Assembly (NCBI RefSeq): GCF_003473485.1
Contig: NC_053044.1
Span: 48,772,091 to 48,836,090, forward strand
DNA length: 64,000 bases
Source of the DNA: Medicago truncatula
Taxonomy: Eukaryota; Streptophyta; Magnoliopsida; Fabales; Fabaceae
Direction: 5' to 3'
Shown: positions 1-13,607 of the stretch, piece by piece
Layout of the letters: each line of letters starts with the position of its first letter
Position numbering within the stretch: position 1 is the first letter of the stretch
Notes under the pieces: generated by a model
What the model was told of the DNA's origin: nothing
What the model saw: the letters and a program-made list of their open reading frames with translations, nothing else
The model's database searches: none
Made by a program: the position numbers and the translations under genes

Positions 1-211
1 ATGTTCATATTGGATGAATTCTCATGTAAAATATATCAAAGAGCAACATGGGCGTTGTATTCTAAGCACGTATATTTGTATTAGGTATTAATTATTATAT
101 TATACATATGCACGTGTAAAACAATATCATTTGATTACATTTTGTTTTATAAAAAAAGAGAAACTTGGTTAAGAAAAAAAGTGATATAATATTTGCACTT
201 GGATGATGCAG

Positions 212-445
212 ATACCAAATACGCTAGGGTTTGTTTTCGGTATAGTTCAGATGGTGATTTATTTAATTTATAAAGATGCCATTCCACTAGAGTCAACGAA
301 GTTACAGAAACCAAATGACCATGTTCTTAACATTTGTGAAGATGTGCCCAATGGTGCTCTCCAACCCGACCCGAATCAAGTAGTCAAAAGTGGTGCTCCG
401 GCTGTCGCAGTGATCGGTGATGAGGATCCAAATAACGGAAAATGA
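212..445 (+). CDS. SWEET bidirectional sugar transporter, last exon only
   Basis: This is the 3' terminal coding exon (77 codons plus TGA) of a SWEET (MtN3/saliva) sugar transporter. SWEETs are seven-helix membrane uniporters that move glucose or sucrose across plasma or vacuolar membranes. The exon opens directly after an AG acceptor at 210-211 with IPNTLGFVFGIVQMVIYLIY. This matches the family's seventh helix, where a Pro-Asn pair precedes a Gly-rich hydrophobic stretch. A hydrophilic, Pro/Asp-rich cytosolic tail follows and ends at GDEDPNNGK. An in-frame ATG at 203 lies inside the intron and is not the start. The other six helices lie left of the window, so the clade and substrate cannot be assigned. 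The family call is firm. Confidence 0.85.
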   Translation: MPNTLGFVFGIVQMVIYLIYKDAIPLESTKLQKPNDHVLNICEDVPNGALQPDPNQVVKSGAPAVAVIGDEDPNNGK

Positions 446-1493
446 GAAACAAAAGAATAAATAGAAGAATGAGATGTGCTGCTATACACAGTGTGAGCTC
501 AAAAAGGGAAAATAAAAATAGAAATGAGGTTAGAGAAAAGTTAACCTAAAGTTTAATTACTTTATGATGGTTATAGTGCTGTGGAGCCTCCTACAAAAGC
601 AGGTGTTAAGGATACTTTTGTTTAATTAATGTATTTTCATGAATGAGTAATTGAACACTAGCCGTAACAAGAAAGTTTTATGAATTGATTTCTGAGGTGT
701 AAAATTGATTTTGGCATGTTTAATTGTTCTCGAGTAAAAATAATTTTGCCTATAGAATTGATGGTAATTTAAACCTATAATTTGCAACTTTTGAGTATAA
801 AAGTGATTTTTAAATCGAAGTTATTGTTCACACTTTTACAGAAATGTATGCGAATATAAATTATTTTACATTAAACTTACTTTTAAATAAAATTAATTAA
901 TTCAAAATTATTTTTTATCATGGAAGAATCAAAGTACACTAAGTTCCAATTCATCAATTCTCAATCTCTTTAAAATTGGATATGCAAAATCTTATAATTT
1001 AGATCGGATTTAATTCATCATATATAAAACTAACTTGTAGAATGAGGACTCTTTCCATGAATAATTCTCAACAAAATATCTCTCTTCATCTAGTGTAAAA
1101 TAGTTTACATAGATAGAGGTGGGGGCTTCTTTTTCTATTTTATGATGTCATGGACAATGGAGATATAAAGGCCATCCCAAAAAGTGAAATTGTATATCTT
1201 CGTGACGACAGCATAAAAATAGAGTTATGTTAAATTGACAACCTTAAGTGACAATACACTCATTAACACTCACACAAAAATCTGATACGTAGTTATGTGG
1301 ACTTCACACAAATACATTTTCTTTTTCATCTCCTCTTCTCTTATAGGGTGTATAAGAGTGTACGAGAAAAAGGGTGTCTATGTAACATTTTTCATAAAAA
1401 TAATGAAATTGAAAAACAGCTAGACTCTCTTTGTACCAACTCGGTCAGATTTTCCTATTATTCATCAAAAGCAAAAGTGTCGCTCATCGTTCT
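446..1493. other. 3' flank of the SWEET gene and intergenic DNA
   Basis: No coding potential was seen. The first few hundred bases are probably the SWEET 3' UTR. Around 690-870 is a stretch of degenerate repeats of the type AAAATTGATTTT. It resembles the sequence at 8480-8840 and is likely an old inverted-repeat transposon. Confidence 0.4.
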
Positions 1494-1502
1494 TTAATTT
1501 TA

Positions 1503-1831
1503 GGTTAAAATATGGTTTTAGTCCCTGTAAAAAAAAAAATTGTTTTTGGTCCCTGCAAAATTTTTTGTTTTTGAAAATAGTCCCTGGAGGGACTATTTTC
1601 AAAAACAAAATTTTGCAGAGACCTTTTTTAAAAACAAAATATTTTGCAGGGACCAAAAACTACAAAATTGGTTCAATTATAATGTGTCACGTATGCAAAT
1701 CATCACAAAAGTGGGGTCAGGGACTATTTTCAAAAACAAAAAATTTTGCAGGGATCAAAAACAAATTTTTTTTTACAGGGACTAAAACCAAAACGAGGCA
1801 TATTTGCAGGGACTAAAATCATATTTTAGCC
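1503..1831. mobile_element. Small inverted-repeat transposon (MULE-type MITE) with 9-bp target duplication
   Basis: This is a 329-bp element flanked by the 9-bp direct repeat TTAATTTTA at 1494-1502 and 1832-1840. Its ends are inverted: the left end reads GGTTAAAATATGGTTTTAGT and the right end is nearly its reverse complement. Several internal TAGTCCCTG/CAGGGACTA blocks in both orientations make the element highly self-complementary. A 9-bp target duplication is typical of Mutator-like elements. The small open frames inside it are fortuitous. Confidence 0.75.
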
Positions 1832-1840
1832 TTAATTTTA

Positions 1841-4800
1841 AGACATTTTAACATTTATCACAAGTAATTTGTGTTGGTTATTATGTAAATTACTCTTTGC
1901 GTATAAATGTATTTGATATTGAAATTTTCAAATTCCAAAATAAATTTGTAATATATTTATAAAAGATATATTTTAAAAAAAAATAACAAATATATCTAGT
2001 AGTTTGCAAAGGGTTTTGCATTTAGTAGCAATTTTTCTCTCATAATTCATAAAGAATTTCATAATTAGGAACAAAGTGAACAGTAAATATATAATATTCC
2101 AATGATTTGAAATCACCAAACCTCAGGATTAAAAGGGCAAAGTTATGATTGACTCTTAATAATAGAGGTATCAATATTTTTTTTCATTTATGTATCAACA
2201 AAAAAAGTGCTCAATATTTCAACTCAAAGTCAAAATAGAGGACAAGTGTATGAAACGTAAGATCAATGATGCAGCAGCCTCATATTTTTTGTTTCAGAAT
2301 TGGTTTCATTATTTCTGTTTTGTAATATTGCTTTCTTCTGCACTAAGTACAGTATGGGTGGGTGGTGTAGGAATTTTGTTGTTAAATTGTCACTGTCACA
2401 TGATATTTTAGCCTTGGTTATTTATAGGTATAATAGGCGTATAGCGATAGAATATTGTATTTATAGGTCATTTTTTAGTTACTCTGTTTTCCCACTAATT
2501 TGGCACAATTTTGTCTGTTAGCTTTTATTTATACGTCATTTGATTGCTGCAGAAAGACAATAATTGTAGAAAAGAAAACTAAATGAGAGTTGACCTCATG
2601 AGAAGTTTGCCTAAATACAGAATTTCAGCTGCATTATATGATTGTAAATTTTACAAAATCAATGCTTAAACAAATTAATTGATTTTTTAGAGGTCTATCC
2701 TCCAAAAATAATCGAAATCATTGAACTTATCATCTTTCTATTTTTTATTTGATATGAGATTTATATTTATTATGCTGCACGTCAAGTTCAATTGAATTAA
2801 TCTCATTAGTGTCTCAACTATATGACTCTATTAGCATATTCCATATTTGCCTCATGCTTCCTCTTCTTTAATCTTAGAAACACATTTTTTTTTATTTTTT
2901 ATTTTTTTACATGTATCATTGATACAAGTCATTCGGCTCTAATACTATGTTAAATTTTCTACATTGGTACATTACGTAGAAGTGTTAAACGATGTGTGCT
3001 TTGATGGTTGTAACTTTAATTTCCTCTAGTCGGTAATTTATACTTTCACATAGTCGAGACGGTTGTTAGGTCGAGATCAGACAATTTAAATTTCAAATTA
3101 TGTATTTCAATTTTAAAAAATAATCAAAATCCACATTAAAATATAGATCATCCGATTTTGTTCCAACGACTACCAACATATATCTTGATTGCGTGAATAT
3201 CGGAATTGCCGCATCAAATTTGAATTCTTTTTTCTTCAATACGACAATGACTCGTGAGTATTTTTGGCAGCTGTCTTTGGTTAATCAGGTACAAATTCGT
3301 ACACAATACTGAATTGACAGCCAATCATGTAATTGATTGACATGCCATGCAATTGTAACCAAAATAAAGTGAACTACTTTGAACTCTTTTCATATGTTTA
3401 TTTTTCCTAGAGGAAAAGGAATATGATATTTCGTCATACAAGTTATTTTGGACCACCACATGATGTTTCATGTGAACAGAAGAACAAGGCAATTGTTTTT
3501 TTTTTTTACTATCCTATCTTCCTCTCCATCAAATCTTCGTGGGGTTTGTGAATTTGATTTATATGAAGGAATATGTCGCGTTCCAATCAAGATATACCAA
3601 AAATATATATATGAATGAGTTTGCTCCAAATGTCTATACCAATATGGAGTTTTAATTAATGAGTTAGGATGAATCCAAAAATTAATTATGTTAGGCGGAG
3701 AAAAATACATGAATAATAAGCACTAACTTAACGTGAAACAAAAGAATGGACCACATAAATAAGACTCATCATGATCATGCTTCTCAAGATAAGCATTTTA
3801 AGGCTTTACGCAAATGAGTGAACCAATGTTATTCCAAAAAGTTGCTTATGATTGTTTTGGAACAAAGCACCATGCCATGCATGTACGTGCGTTGTTCGGT
3901 TAGGTGTGGTTAAGTGCTCAAATCTCAATCGTACAATTTAATTTGCCAGCATGCAATGCAAAGATAAGGATGATGTAATGAACCACTTGTTTACTCGATT
4001 TTAAATCTCCTGAAACACCGTATATCTTAATGTCATATCTATCAATTTAAGTCAATCTTCTTCTTCAAATGTTTTGTGTGTTTTTATTCATATGTCAATA
4101 TATGAGATGGTACATTAAACCTCGACTCTATACCAATGATTGTCTCATAATGCTGTCTTTGATAGTATGCTTAAGTTTCTACTAGTATATATGGTTCTGA
4201 TTTATTTTATTATATTTTTCAGTGACTAAGGTTACGCCATGTGTCATACATACATACATAAACTTTTTAACGACCCTTGCTTAGCTCATACATGATTCAA
4301 TCATATCTTACCATTCTTAACTTTTTTTTCGAAACGTATCTTACCATTCTTGCTCCAACCTTTTCCACCTGTTTTACACACTTCCTTCTACTTGGGTTAC
4401 ATATTTTTTAGAAATATTTCATCCTTACGCAGCTATGATAGTTGTGATATAAAAAGTTACTGGTAAAAAATTAATCTGTACTCATCTTTTTATGTTCCAA
4501 TCAACATAACCACTGTGTCATACTGAATTTATATCTCACTCTTCAAAATTAGTTCGTGCGAATGAGGTGTCCAAACATAGGTATACATCCAATAGTCCAC
4601 CCAAATATTTTGGTAATATAAAACTTCAATATAACTTCAATCTGGAGATTATGTTCCAGATAAACAAGTATTACTTGACCAAGCCAATGACACTAATTAT
4701 AGGGCCCTTTTGAAAAATTAACGGAAATTAAGATAGAAGATATTTGTATTAAATATGTTTGTAATTAGTATTGTTTTTACAATTTTATCCTTTAAGAGAG

Positions 4801-6162
4801 AGATGGTTTATGTTTTCAACATATTATTTATTGTTGATTGAAGAAAAAGATGTATAATTAATAGGGGCATGTATGTAAAGAAATAATTAATGTAGTTGGA
4901 AATAGCAAAGGGGTCTTATAAAAAGGGATAAAAAAAATTCTCAAAATGGTCTTATAATTAAGGACGGAGGTAGTAATTTGTAATCTTGAAATTTTTTTTT
5001 TTTTTTTTGCTAAAAAAAATAAAAAAAACCTCGGCATGCTCATTGCACCTATCGTATCAAGCAAATTTTAGATATTGACACAACGCACTAATATCGACCG
5101 TTGATGACTATTCCACGACTAGATTTTATTTGATTGAGCATAAACTGTAAAGAAGTATTTCACTATTAATTACAAGTATGTTTTTACAAAGTTTACGTAT
5201 GATACATTTTGCAGCAAGGACTAGGAATATATTATATATGGCTTTACAATTACGCCCTTAACTTGGCAAATTTATTTATATCCTTCAACAAAACAAATCC
5301 TGTTCAAATAATAAGGGGAAAAAGGAAATTATAATGATTTATAGAAACTACGTTTCGAGTTAAGAATTTATTGACCGCACATAATAAAAGCTGAAACTAG
5401 CGTTCCTTTATAAATTACTTCAAACATTACACAATAGTCTAGAAGTGCAAGAAAGCTGTCAATTTGTCGAGTAGTGGTGACTCAAGTCAATATGAATACC
5501 AAACTTTGGACGTCTGGTTCAAGCCTGGGAGTTGGGAAATGCTATTTTTTTGGGAAAGCACTAGGACGGAACTATCAATTTTAATTGTCTTTAACAAATT
5601 CAAGTTTCCTTTTCAGACTTTGAACTAAAATTTCTCCAAAAGTAGATTCAAAGATTCAAACACCTAACTGTCAAAAAAAAAGATTTGATCAATTATACAA
5701 AAGAATTAAACGTGACAATCACAAACACTGCATCTTGTTTTGAAATTGGTCCGTAAGTGCAGCCACCTGTTACAACATATTCCTTATAAAACATGGTTTC
5801 TGTTTTGCACCCATTACCTTGACAAATGCAACGCATTCAAGTTTAGTCAAGACATTGTTTGACCGAAATTGAGTAAACTTGCACCAATGAAGTATATGGT
5901 CATCTTTAAATACAAAACATCCCATCTTTAGATCCTTTCCCTCACTAAAGCAGGGAATAAAGAATAATGACTATTCTATTTCCTCTCTGATGAGTTTAAT
6001 AATAGCAAGATTTTATAACCTGCACAGCTCAGATAAAAAACGTCAATGACGCATAAATAACCTGGGATCAACCCAAGTGTATTAGGTTTGATTGTCGGAT
6101 AAAGAGTTGTCGTATATTTGTTTGCAGAGCCCAATGAAAAAATATATTTCAGCTGTATCTAG
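1841..6162. other. Intergenic, AT-rich, no gene seen
   Basis: About 4.3 kb without a supportable gene. It contains poly-A/T runs, including T runs near 3498 and 4990. A lone Stowaway-like end with AGGACGGAGG lies near 4960-4975. The last 150 bases or so before 6163 are probably the 3' UTR of the pseudouridine synthase gene on the minus strand. Confidence 0.4.
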
Positions 6163-9100
6163 CTAAAGTTTCGCCCAATCAGGATATGGGCATTCATATG
6201 TCCATCCAGGTCCAGAGTACCGCATACAATGTAACCACAAACCTTCTTCATCAGTATCATATCTACAATTTAAAATTTGGCAAAATAAATTTAGTGATAG
6301 ATCTGTCTGAGGTTTAAAAAATAAAATTGGTATTCATGAAGCAGAATAGAATCCACTGGATTACAAGATTAAGTTACTGGAAGTTTAACATAAAATAAAC
6401 CAACAAGTCACATGTAAGCCTACATTCCATAAAATATAAATAGAAAACAAAACTGAAAAACAGAGAAAAGGAACAACATTAACGTGTGTGGTTTAACTTA
6501 ATGTCTTGCAATGGTCAATATTGTTGCACCATAGGGACTTTAAACATTTATTTGGATCAGCAGTGGAATGAGCTACATCTCCATATTTGTACAGAGTTTT
6601 TCATTGCCAAAATTAGGGGTGTACATGGGTTGGGTCAACACATGTAATGTAAGCATTGTATCAGAGGTTAATTTACACTTCTCTAACTATTATGACTTTG
6701 ACTAGTGACATAACAATGAGGGCTTGACCACAACAAAAAATCTACCCTCACAACCAACATCATTAAACTATAGATAGCTAGACATAGGCCTGAACCCGAA
6801 ATAATCTGTATTAACTTTCTTTTCAAGTTAGTACAATACAAAGCAAGTAGCAAATATTTTTTGCTTTTTATGAAGTTAAAGAATTGCATACCCCTTCGGT
6901 GCCAAATTTGGACAGTTCGTACACATAGGATCAATGCGAAAATCCTCGTTGGAATTTTCTTGATAATCTTTGGGCACTTTTTCACCGAAATTTGATGTCA
7001 AAGAAGCATCAGATATGCAAGCTGATCTATCAGCAGTTGACCCATTAATAGATCTATCAACAGTCTGCTCTGAGATGTACAGCATGTCATTGGCTATTGG
7101 GTGTCCAGAAGACTGTAAATGAACGCGTATCTACATAAAAGGTAGGTACTTATTAGCTCCGATATTTGCATTAGTAATAGGTTTAAATAAGATGAAGTGC
7201 AGGATGCATTTAGTCGATTGTTGACTTCACATTTTCAACTGCTTCGGCAGTTTCCATTCTTTCTTAATTACATATACTCTCTATAAGGTTTATTAATGAA
7301 ACAATGGCAAGCATATATGTGTATATGCGCTGGGATAGCATGACTGGCTTGAAGCATGTGACCTAATCAGGAATGTGCTATCAGTGACTGTTGTGACGCA
7401 TCACTAGGAAGTTCACATGCTAAATATATTCATGCAATGGCAACAGCTCAGCATCAAAACCCCTTGAAGGTACCAGCAATGGTTTTTTTTGGAAAGTAAT
7501 GTTTAGAATGAAGATATAAAAGATACATGAAAGGAATTACATCAACATGCTAAAAAGATCGACACTGAGGAAAAATATTAAAATAGAGAGCTAAAACAGA
7601 AAGCATACTCGAATAAGCTGCTTAAGTCTGGAGAAGAAGAAAAATCAATAAAATCCGCCAACAATTTTCTTACCTGATGAGTGCGGCCAGTGACTGGTTC
7701 GCATAAAACAATACTATGAGTACCATTGCTACTAATCCGGGTAAATTTTGTGGAGGCAACCTTCCCCTTTGTAGAGTCTCTGACCTTCATTATCAAACAT
7801 ATATTCAATTAGATTTATCATATAAGATAATCTCCTCCCTTGCCGCCACTTTGAATTTTAATTATCAACAGAATGTATCAATTTCATTTTTCTTCCAACA
7901 ATGATTAGTTTTTACCAGATCATCATAATAACCAATACAATAGCCAACACCCATGTTGTTTTCTGAACTATCCTTAAAGACTCAATTGATAGTGAGGACA
8001 CCCAAGAGGTTTTAAATTTTTATATTATATTTCTAGTGTGTCCCTCTCGCAATAGTCCTTTTGGCTTGATAGCTGCATAATGCACAATCCATCTATCTTG
8101 TAATTAAATTTGATTTTACTAAAAGAATGCAACATATATTGGTGACAAAGATTTTCATATAAATATAATATCATGAACCAACTATCCAAAAGGGTTAAGG
8201 TGTAATATTAAAACACGTGAATGATTTTTAAATTATATTTCTACTAGGTATGATAGTGTGAAACTCTGGTGATCAAAATCTTAAAAGGTATCTAACAATT
8301 TATTTCAGCTGAACTTGAGTTAGAATCAAACTTAATATTCAACTGCCCACTCTAACCTGGTCGCACTTAACATTTGCAAGTGTTGAGTGACTCGGTGAGC
8401 TTAAAAGGAGCCAATAACTTTGAAGGAAGGATGTTATATCACTACTAAATATAGTTTATGATCATTTAGATAAAGGTTAAGTGTATGTTTGGATTCAACT
8501 TTGGAGTGATCAAAATTGATTCTAGAGGTTGTAGAATTGATTTTCTAAAATATATATGTTTGAATGTTTTTCTCTGAAGCTAGAAAACTAGCTCCAGAAA
8601 ATAAGCTATATTATAAAAGCAGTTCTTTCCGATTCACTAATAATAAGAATAATGTTACACTGTTTTCATTTGTTTATATTTTTAGGAATTTGTAATGAAA
8701 AAGGTGAAAACAAAACAACAGAATCTTGTGTTCACCATTTCATGTACAAATATGTGAAAATAAAAATGAGGTTGAAATAAAGTGACGTTCAAAAATTTTA
8801 GTGAAAAAAAATAATGTTTTCTTAAATCAAACAGGCCCTAGATTTTTCTACCATGAAACAATATAGAACCAAAGGCCTCACCTCTGCTGTGCTTCTTCCT
8901 TCTCGAGCATTATAATCTATATTGGCATCAACAATTATCTGAAAGGTAAAAACATAATCATGAGGAGAATAGTATCTCAATTTTGACTAGCAGTACAGAA
9001 CTTAATCATTCATTGCTAAATTCAACACAACCCGGAAATGAAAGTTCTTTGAAGTACAAACAAATAACTAGTCGTCTTAGATAAAAAAAAAATTGGTTAA

Positions 9101-12100
9101 CCAGTGTATGTTTAGTTGTTACTCTCTGTTTTCATAATTTAGAAACATGCCCAACAATATGCGTACACTTCTTAAAACTCAAACCAAGTACTTTTTGAAG
9201 GTTTTAAGTTTCAACAACCGTTCTCATTATGGCAATATTAAAGTTAGTAACTTCAATTAATTATACTGTTATCAGTGGACAGTAGTGCAGTATTATTTGG
9301 CCAATGTGACAATAAACACCTGCACATGCCCATCCTATTGCTTTTTCAAACACAAAACTGCAAAGTGCACATATATCTTACATCCATCTTATTCACCCTC
9401 TGTCAAAATCTCTCTTAAGCCCCATAAAGAATGCAACCAAAACCTCATAATTGAGTTATTTATGCATCTCCAACCAAAGTTATCTCTTTTAGACCCAAAA
9501 TGATAGCCTAAATGACACTGTTAACAAATCGAGTTCTTTAAATGTCAATAAAATCCTTAATGATACTCCAGAAAAAGGATTATTAAAGTAATCAATAAAT
9601 AATCCTGACAATGCTATACTATGTTAACAAACAAAGAACGAAAATAAATGATGTCACATTGTTATTAATTATAAATACTTGCAGGGTTCATTTCTTCAAC
9701 GTGATATTAGTATAGTAACTCATCCAAGGCCAAATAAAATACCTCATCCTCGGGAAATTCCCCAACTACTTTTGCAATATATTGTTTCTTGACTAAGCCA
9801 GCCTCAATCTGTAACAATCAAATTCTACAGTTATAATGGTGGTATAGGAAAAAGTTTTTGATGTTGATATATTTGTTGTAAATCAAGAATAAGAAATTCT
9901 GTCAAAGCTATGACTTTGTCAAGATATAGATAACATGAGTACATCACACAGCAAACTGAACAACTTTCTTTTATGTTTTCGTTTTCTTCCAATACAAATT
10001 TTATCAATAGCTTTGTATATAGAGCTTAGAATTCAGACATTTGTTAATTGCAGCCAACAATGGTCAATTGAGATTACATGATAATCACTATTTTTGGATA
10101 TGATATATATGGAGATATTTGAAATTAAGAGGCTCTATATACAAAAATATCAGACCTCGACCAGAACCATTTGAAAAACTAGATTCCATGAACCTTTTGT
10201 CCTCATGTCTGGAATTTATACGAATATGTCGACAAAAAACTTTTGTAAAACTAGATTCCAGGACAAAGGTATACATTTAAACTTGCAATATAATAGTCAT
10301 ACAACACATACCAGTTTCAAGCATAACTTGCTAGTTATGTTTATCATACGCAAGTTCGCTGTTCAGAGCACACCAAAGAATATAATTCATAAGTCATAAT
10401 TGTATTTTTCTGATGAAATAATTTAATTAAAGAATGGATGAAATCTCCTATATTTAGTCAGAAAATTTACTTATTAAAAATATTCATATTTATAAAGTCA
10501 AGAAACCAGACAGCTCAAATGCTTAAGCAAAATGAACTACATTGCTCACTAAATGTCACGTAAAATTAAAGAATTTCAACTTTATTTAAGATTAAATAAC
10601 GTAATAGAAGTACAAGAGTGAAAAACCAGACAAGTCCAAGCCCAAACTTACCTCTTGTCTAAAACTGTCCGCTTTTGTAGCATTTCTGGCTATAATAAGG
10701 AGTCCGGAGACAAGGCGATCCAGTCGATGGACAGCTGAGACAATCATGTCAAGGAACATAGCAAGTACAAAAATGGATAAAGTTCGGGATATAAAAGAAA
10801 ATTCAAGTACAGAATGGTAAACTCTGAGAGATTAAGGGAAAATGAATGTAAAAATTGGATAGATACATTCAAATATAAGTATGCAAAATGTGTAAGGGAG
10901 AAGCTATATTTAATGTAATTTCAAATTGACAACCTTATCATTATAAGATACACCTCTTTATGATGATTATATAATGGATTGAAAATGAATTTTTGGATAC
11001 GAAACAGAGGCGCCAGCCCATGTTCTGCTTGAAGGATGCCAACAACAGTGTTCTTGCGATATTGGCCACATGGATGAACCTATGTACCAGCTAAAATTCA
11101 CAGCTTTAGTTCAGTGTGTAAAATGCAAAGCAAACTATCATTATAAAGCACCAGACCCTTAGGCAACTAATAGAAAATCCATTAAAACTTAAGGCCTACA
11201 AAGTATTGCAGAGCATCGTTTTTAATCCTTAATAATCCTTTCACAATGACCAATCATAAGAAATAAGTGTAAGGATGGTATTCAATTTTGTTTCTTCTTG
11301 TAGTGGTAACCGCGTGAAGAAAAAAAATGAGTGTTAAAGATTTAAAAGACATTAAAGCTTCATTAGCCAAAATGATTGATGCAAACTCTAATACAAAATT
11401 TAAAAAATTATAATTTCAGTCTTTTGCCAACATTTGAAGTAGCTGCAAACCCAAAAAAAAAGTGTTATGAGTGCTGCTGAATGGCTGCTCGTAGGCAGTG
11501 AACCAAATATTTGTCTTACAGACGGCCAATGCGGAAGCATCGCAGTTAAATTAAAATTTTAATTTTAAAATACATACAAATGATGCTGCTCAAATATCCT
11601 TCTCAATACTATGCAACAAATGCTATAAAGTCCTCATGGTGAGCCAGTGAGGTATAGAGAAGGGTCGGATTTAATATATTCTTTATTGAAAACATTCTTA
11701 ACTTTGCATTTGCAAGAGACTGATTTAACAGCTCAAATCTATGGCCTCCTAATCAGACATTCACATAACAACTAAAACTGTTTATGAGAAATCTCCCCTT
11801 CCTAAAATAACCTCAACAAGAATAAGAAAAAAATTTATAACAAAAACAATAACATTATAAAACGTAGTTAGGAGATTATTTCACCAAATGCATTTCAAAT
11901 TGAAGATTCAAAACATGTAACGATTTGAAATAGTTGTCAAAATTGTGGGTGGAAATTATAGTGTAATCATTGGTTGTTATCTTTACTGTTTAAAAAGAAA
12001 ATACTTCTATTATTTATATCTACTATTCGATTTAATGTAACTTAATACCAAAATATTTTTATCAGAATATCATATAAATAGTTAAGAAATAGCTTATGCA

Positions 12101-13171
12101 AATAAATAAACTTTTATGTTAATTCATATGTTCTTGCTAGCGAAAATTGTATCTTCATAAGATGTTTTTTCATAAACTGTCTTAACAAGCTTATGCATAA
12201 TACATAAAAGGTTATTTATTTACATAAGCTAAAAAATAAGCCAATCCAAACGGGTGTTTTAGCTGCATTGGCACTCTTCTAATCCACTTAATAAACTTAC
12301 TTACAGGGACAGACGCAGGCTTACAAACAGTTAGCACATCTGGTTCTTTATGAAGAATAGGAACATCGCAAGCCATCACAGGTGGTTCATGCCTGAAACC
12401 GAAACAGAATCAGTCACAAATTCTATGACAACCTAGAAAGTAAAACGTCAAGTGTTTTTTCAAACCTGTGTAAAAAATGGCTTATCTTTTGCGATGATTT
12501 AACCACATATGAAACTGGCACCATTTCACCGTCAACTTGAATCCTTCCACATTTCACAGCACTAACCTAAGATCCATAAAAAACAATCAATTAATCGACC
12601 TAGCAAGCAACATCATATCCATTAAGTTTAAAATTTTGATGTAAGAATGTTGTATTTGAAATAAAAATTTTGATGTGAAAATATCATTTCTCAAAAATAA
12701 TAATGATGATATACTAAGAAATGAAACTTACATAATATTCATAAGGTCGACCTTTAAATTCCTCGGCGAATAAATCTACAATAGTTTTCCCCGCCCATCG
12801 ATTTTTAACCTAGCATCAACGAATTATGAACAAATTGAAGATTTCTAGAGTTTAACAAAGGGTTTTAACAGTATAAGTGAGGATTAAAATAAAAAATGGA
12901 AAAATGAACAGAGTGAACTAACATGAGCGATGAATTCGAAGTAATATGGTCTAACAAATCGAATTCCTGCACAATATAAGAAGAATTTAATGATGAAAAA
13001 TTCGATTTCGTAGTTGATACTGGAATGTGTGGAACTTGTGAGAGAATTGAAGTTACCGTTTCGAACGATGTAATCTTGCGGTAAAGGAGGATTTGCTGGA
13101 GTTTGCCACACGATATCCATACACTCTTTCTCTTCTCTCTTCCTCTTCATCATCTTCAACCTACTACTCAC
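6163..13171 (-). CDS. RNA pseudouridine synthase 7-like (RluA family)
   Basis: This gene has twelve exons on the minus strand: 13057-13171, 12923-12966, 12732-12809, 12466-12566, 12305-12392, 11001-11079, 10652-10734, 9743-9808, 8882-8938, 7674-7784, 6892-7130 and 6163-6262. All have GT-AG borders and compatible phases. They sum to 1161 nt, or 386 aa. RluA-family enzymes isomerise uridine to pseudouridine in RNA. The catalytic motif HRLDRLVSG spans exon 7, and the aspartate is about residue 174. An S4-like region around residues 76-112 (VKCGRIQVDG) precedes it. CEPVTGRTHQ and IRVHLQ (exons 10-11) are the usual later motifs. A C-terminal CTNCP pair and a Trp-rich tail match the plant PUS7 group as I remember it (At5g51140). 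ATG 13171 was taken as the start; an internal ATG at 13150 is possible. No organelle-targeting prediction was made. Confidence 0.9.
8480..8840. repeat. Degenerate inverted-repeat transposon in PUS7 intron 9
   Basis: The sequence between exons 9 and 10 opens with TGTATGTTTGGATTCAAC and closes with AAATCAAACAGGCCC. This looks like a legume MITE with TGTTTGG-type ends. The interior has repeated AAAATTGATT blocks. Exact borders and target duplication could not be fixed. Confidence 0.4.
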
Positions 13172-13250
13172 GCGCCAAGAAATGTTGCGAAAAACGACGT
13201 CGCTTTTGCCGACTTGGTAATCATCATCATCGTCATTTTACACTTCCAGC

Positions 13251-13279
13251 TGGGCCGGCATGTCTTTTATTTAAGCCCA
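13251..13279. promoter_or_regulatory. Paired site II (TGGGCC/TGGGCT) motifs upstream of the pseudouridine synthase gene
   Basis: TGGGCC at 13251-13256 and AGCCCA (TGGGCT on the minus strand) at 13274-13279 lie about 80-110 bp upstream of the ATG at 13171. Site II elements of the form TGGGCY are common near transcription starts of plant housekeeping, ribosomal and organelle-related genes. Position and pairing fit that use, but function is inferred only. Confidence 0.45.
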
Positions 13280-13607
13280 AACAAATTGCACCCTTTTCTA
13301 AGACAATTGCTCATCTCACATACACAAATGCTTATATGTCCCTTTTCTAATACACTACTCTAGATAAAAGTTACTCCCAAAATATTTTTTTTTTTTATAA
13401 ATGGTAGCAACACACTTTCTTTAATTGGTTAAAATTCACATGGAATCCACCAAATTTATATGGGACCCACATGATTTGGTCAGACCCATGTAAATTTAAA
13501 ACAATCAAGAAGAATGTATGTTGCTAGCATTGCTCTTCTTTTTTAAAAGTATATATCAAAAATAAACATACATACATACATATATATAAAAATTGAAGCA
13601 ATCCATA

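Noticed and set aside
1540-1816. Overlapping open frames of 81-83 codons
   Set aside because: They lie wholly inside an inverted-repeat transposon, and their repeated residues reflect the CAGGGACC repeat.
13093-13363. Plus-strand open frames of about 85 codons
   Set aside because: They are antisense to exon 1 and the promoter of the pseudouridine synthase gene, with no motifs.
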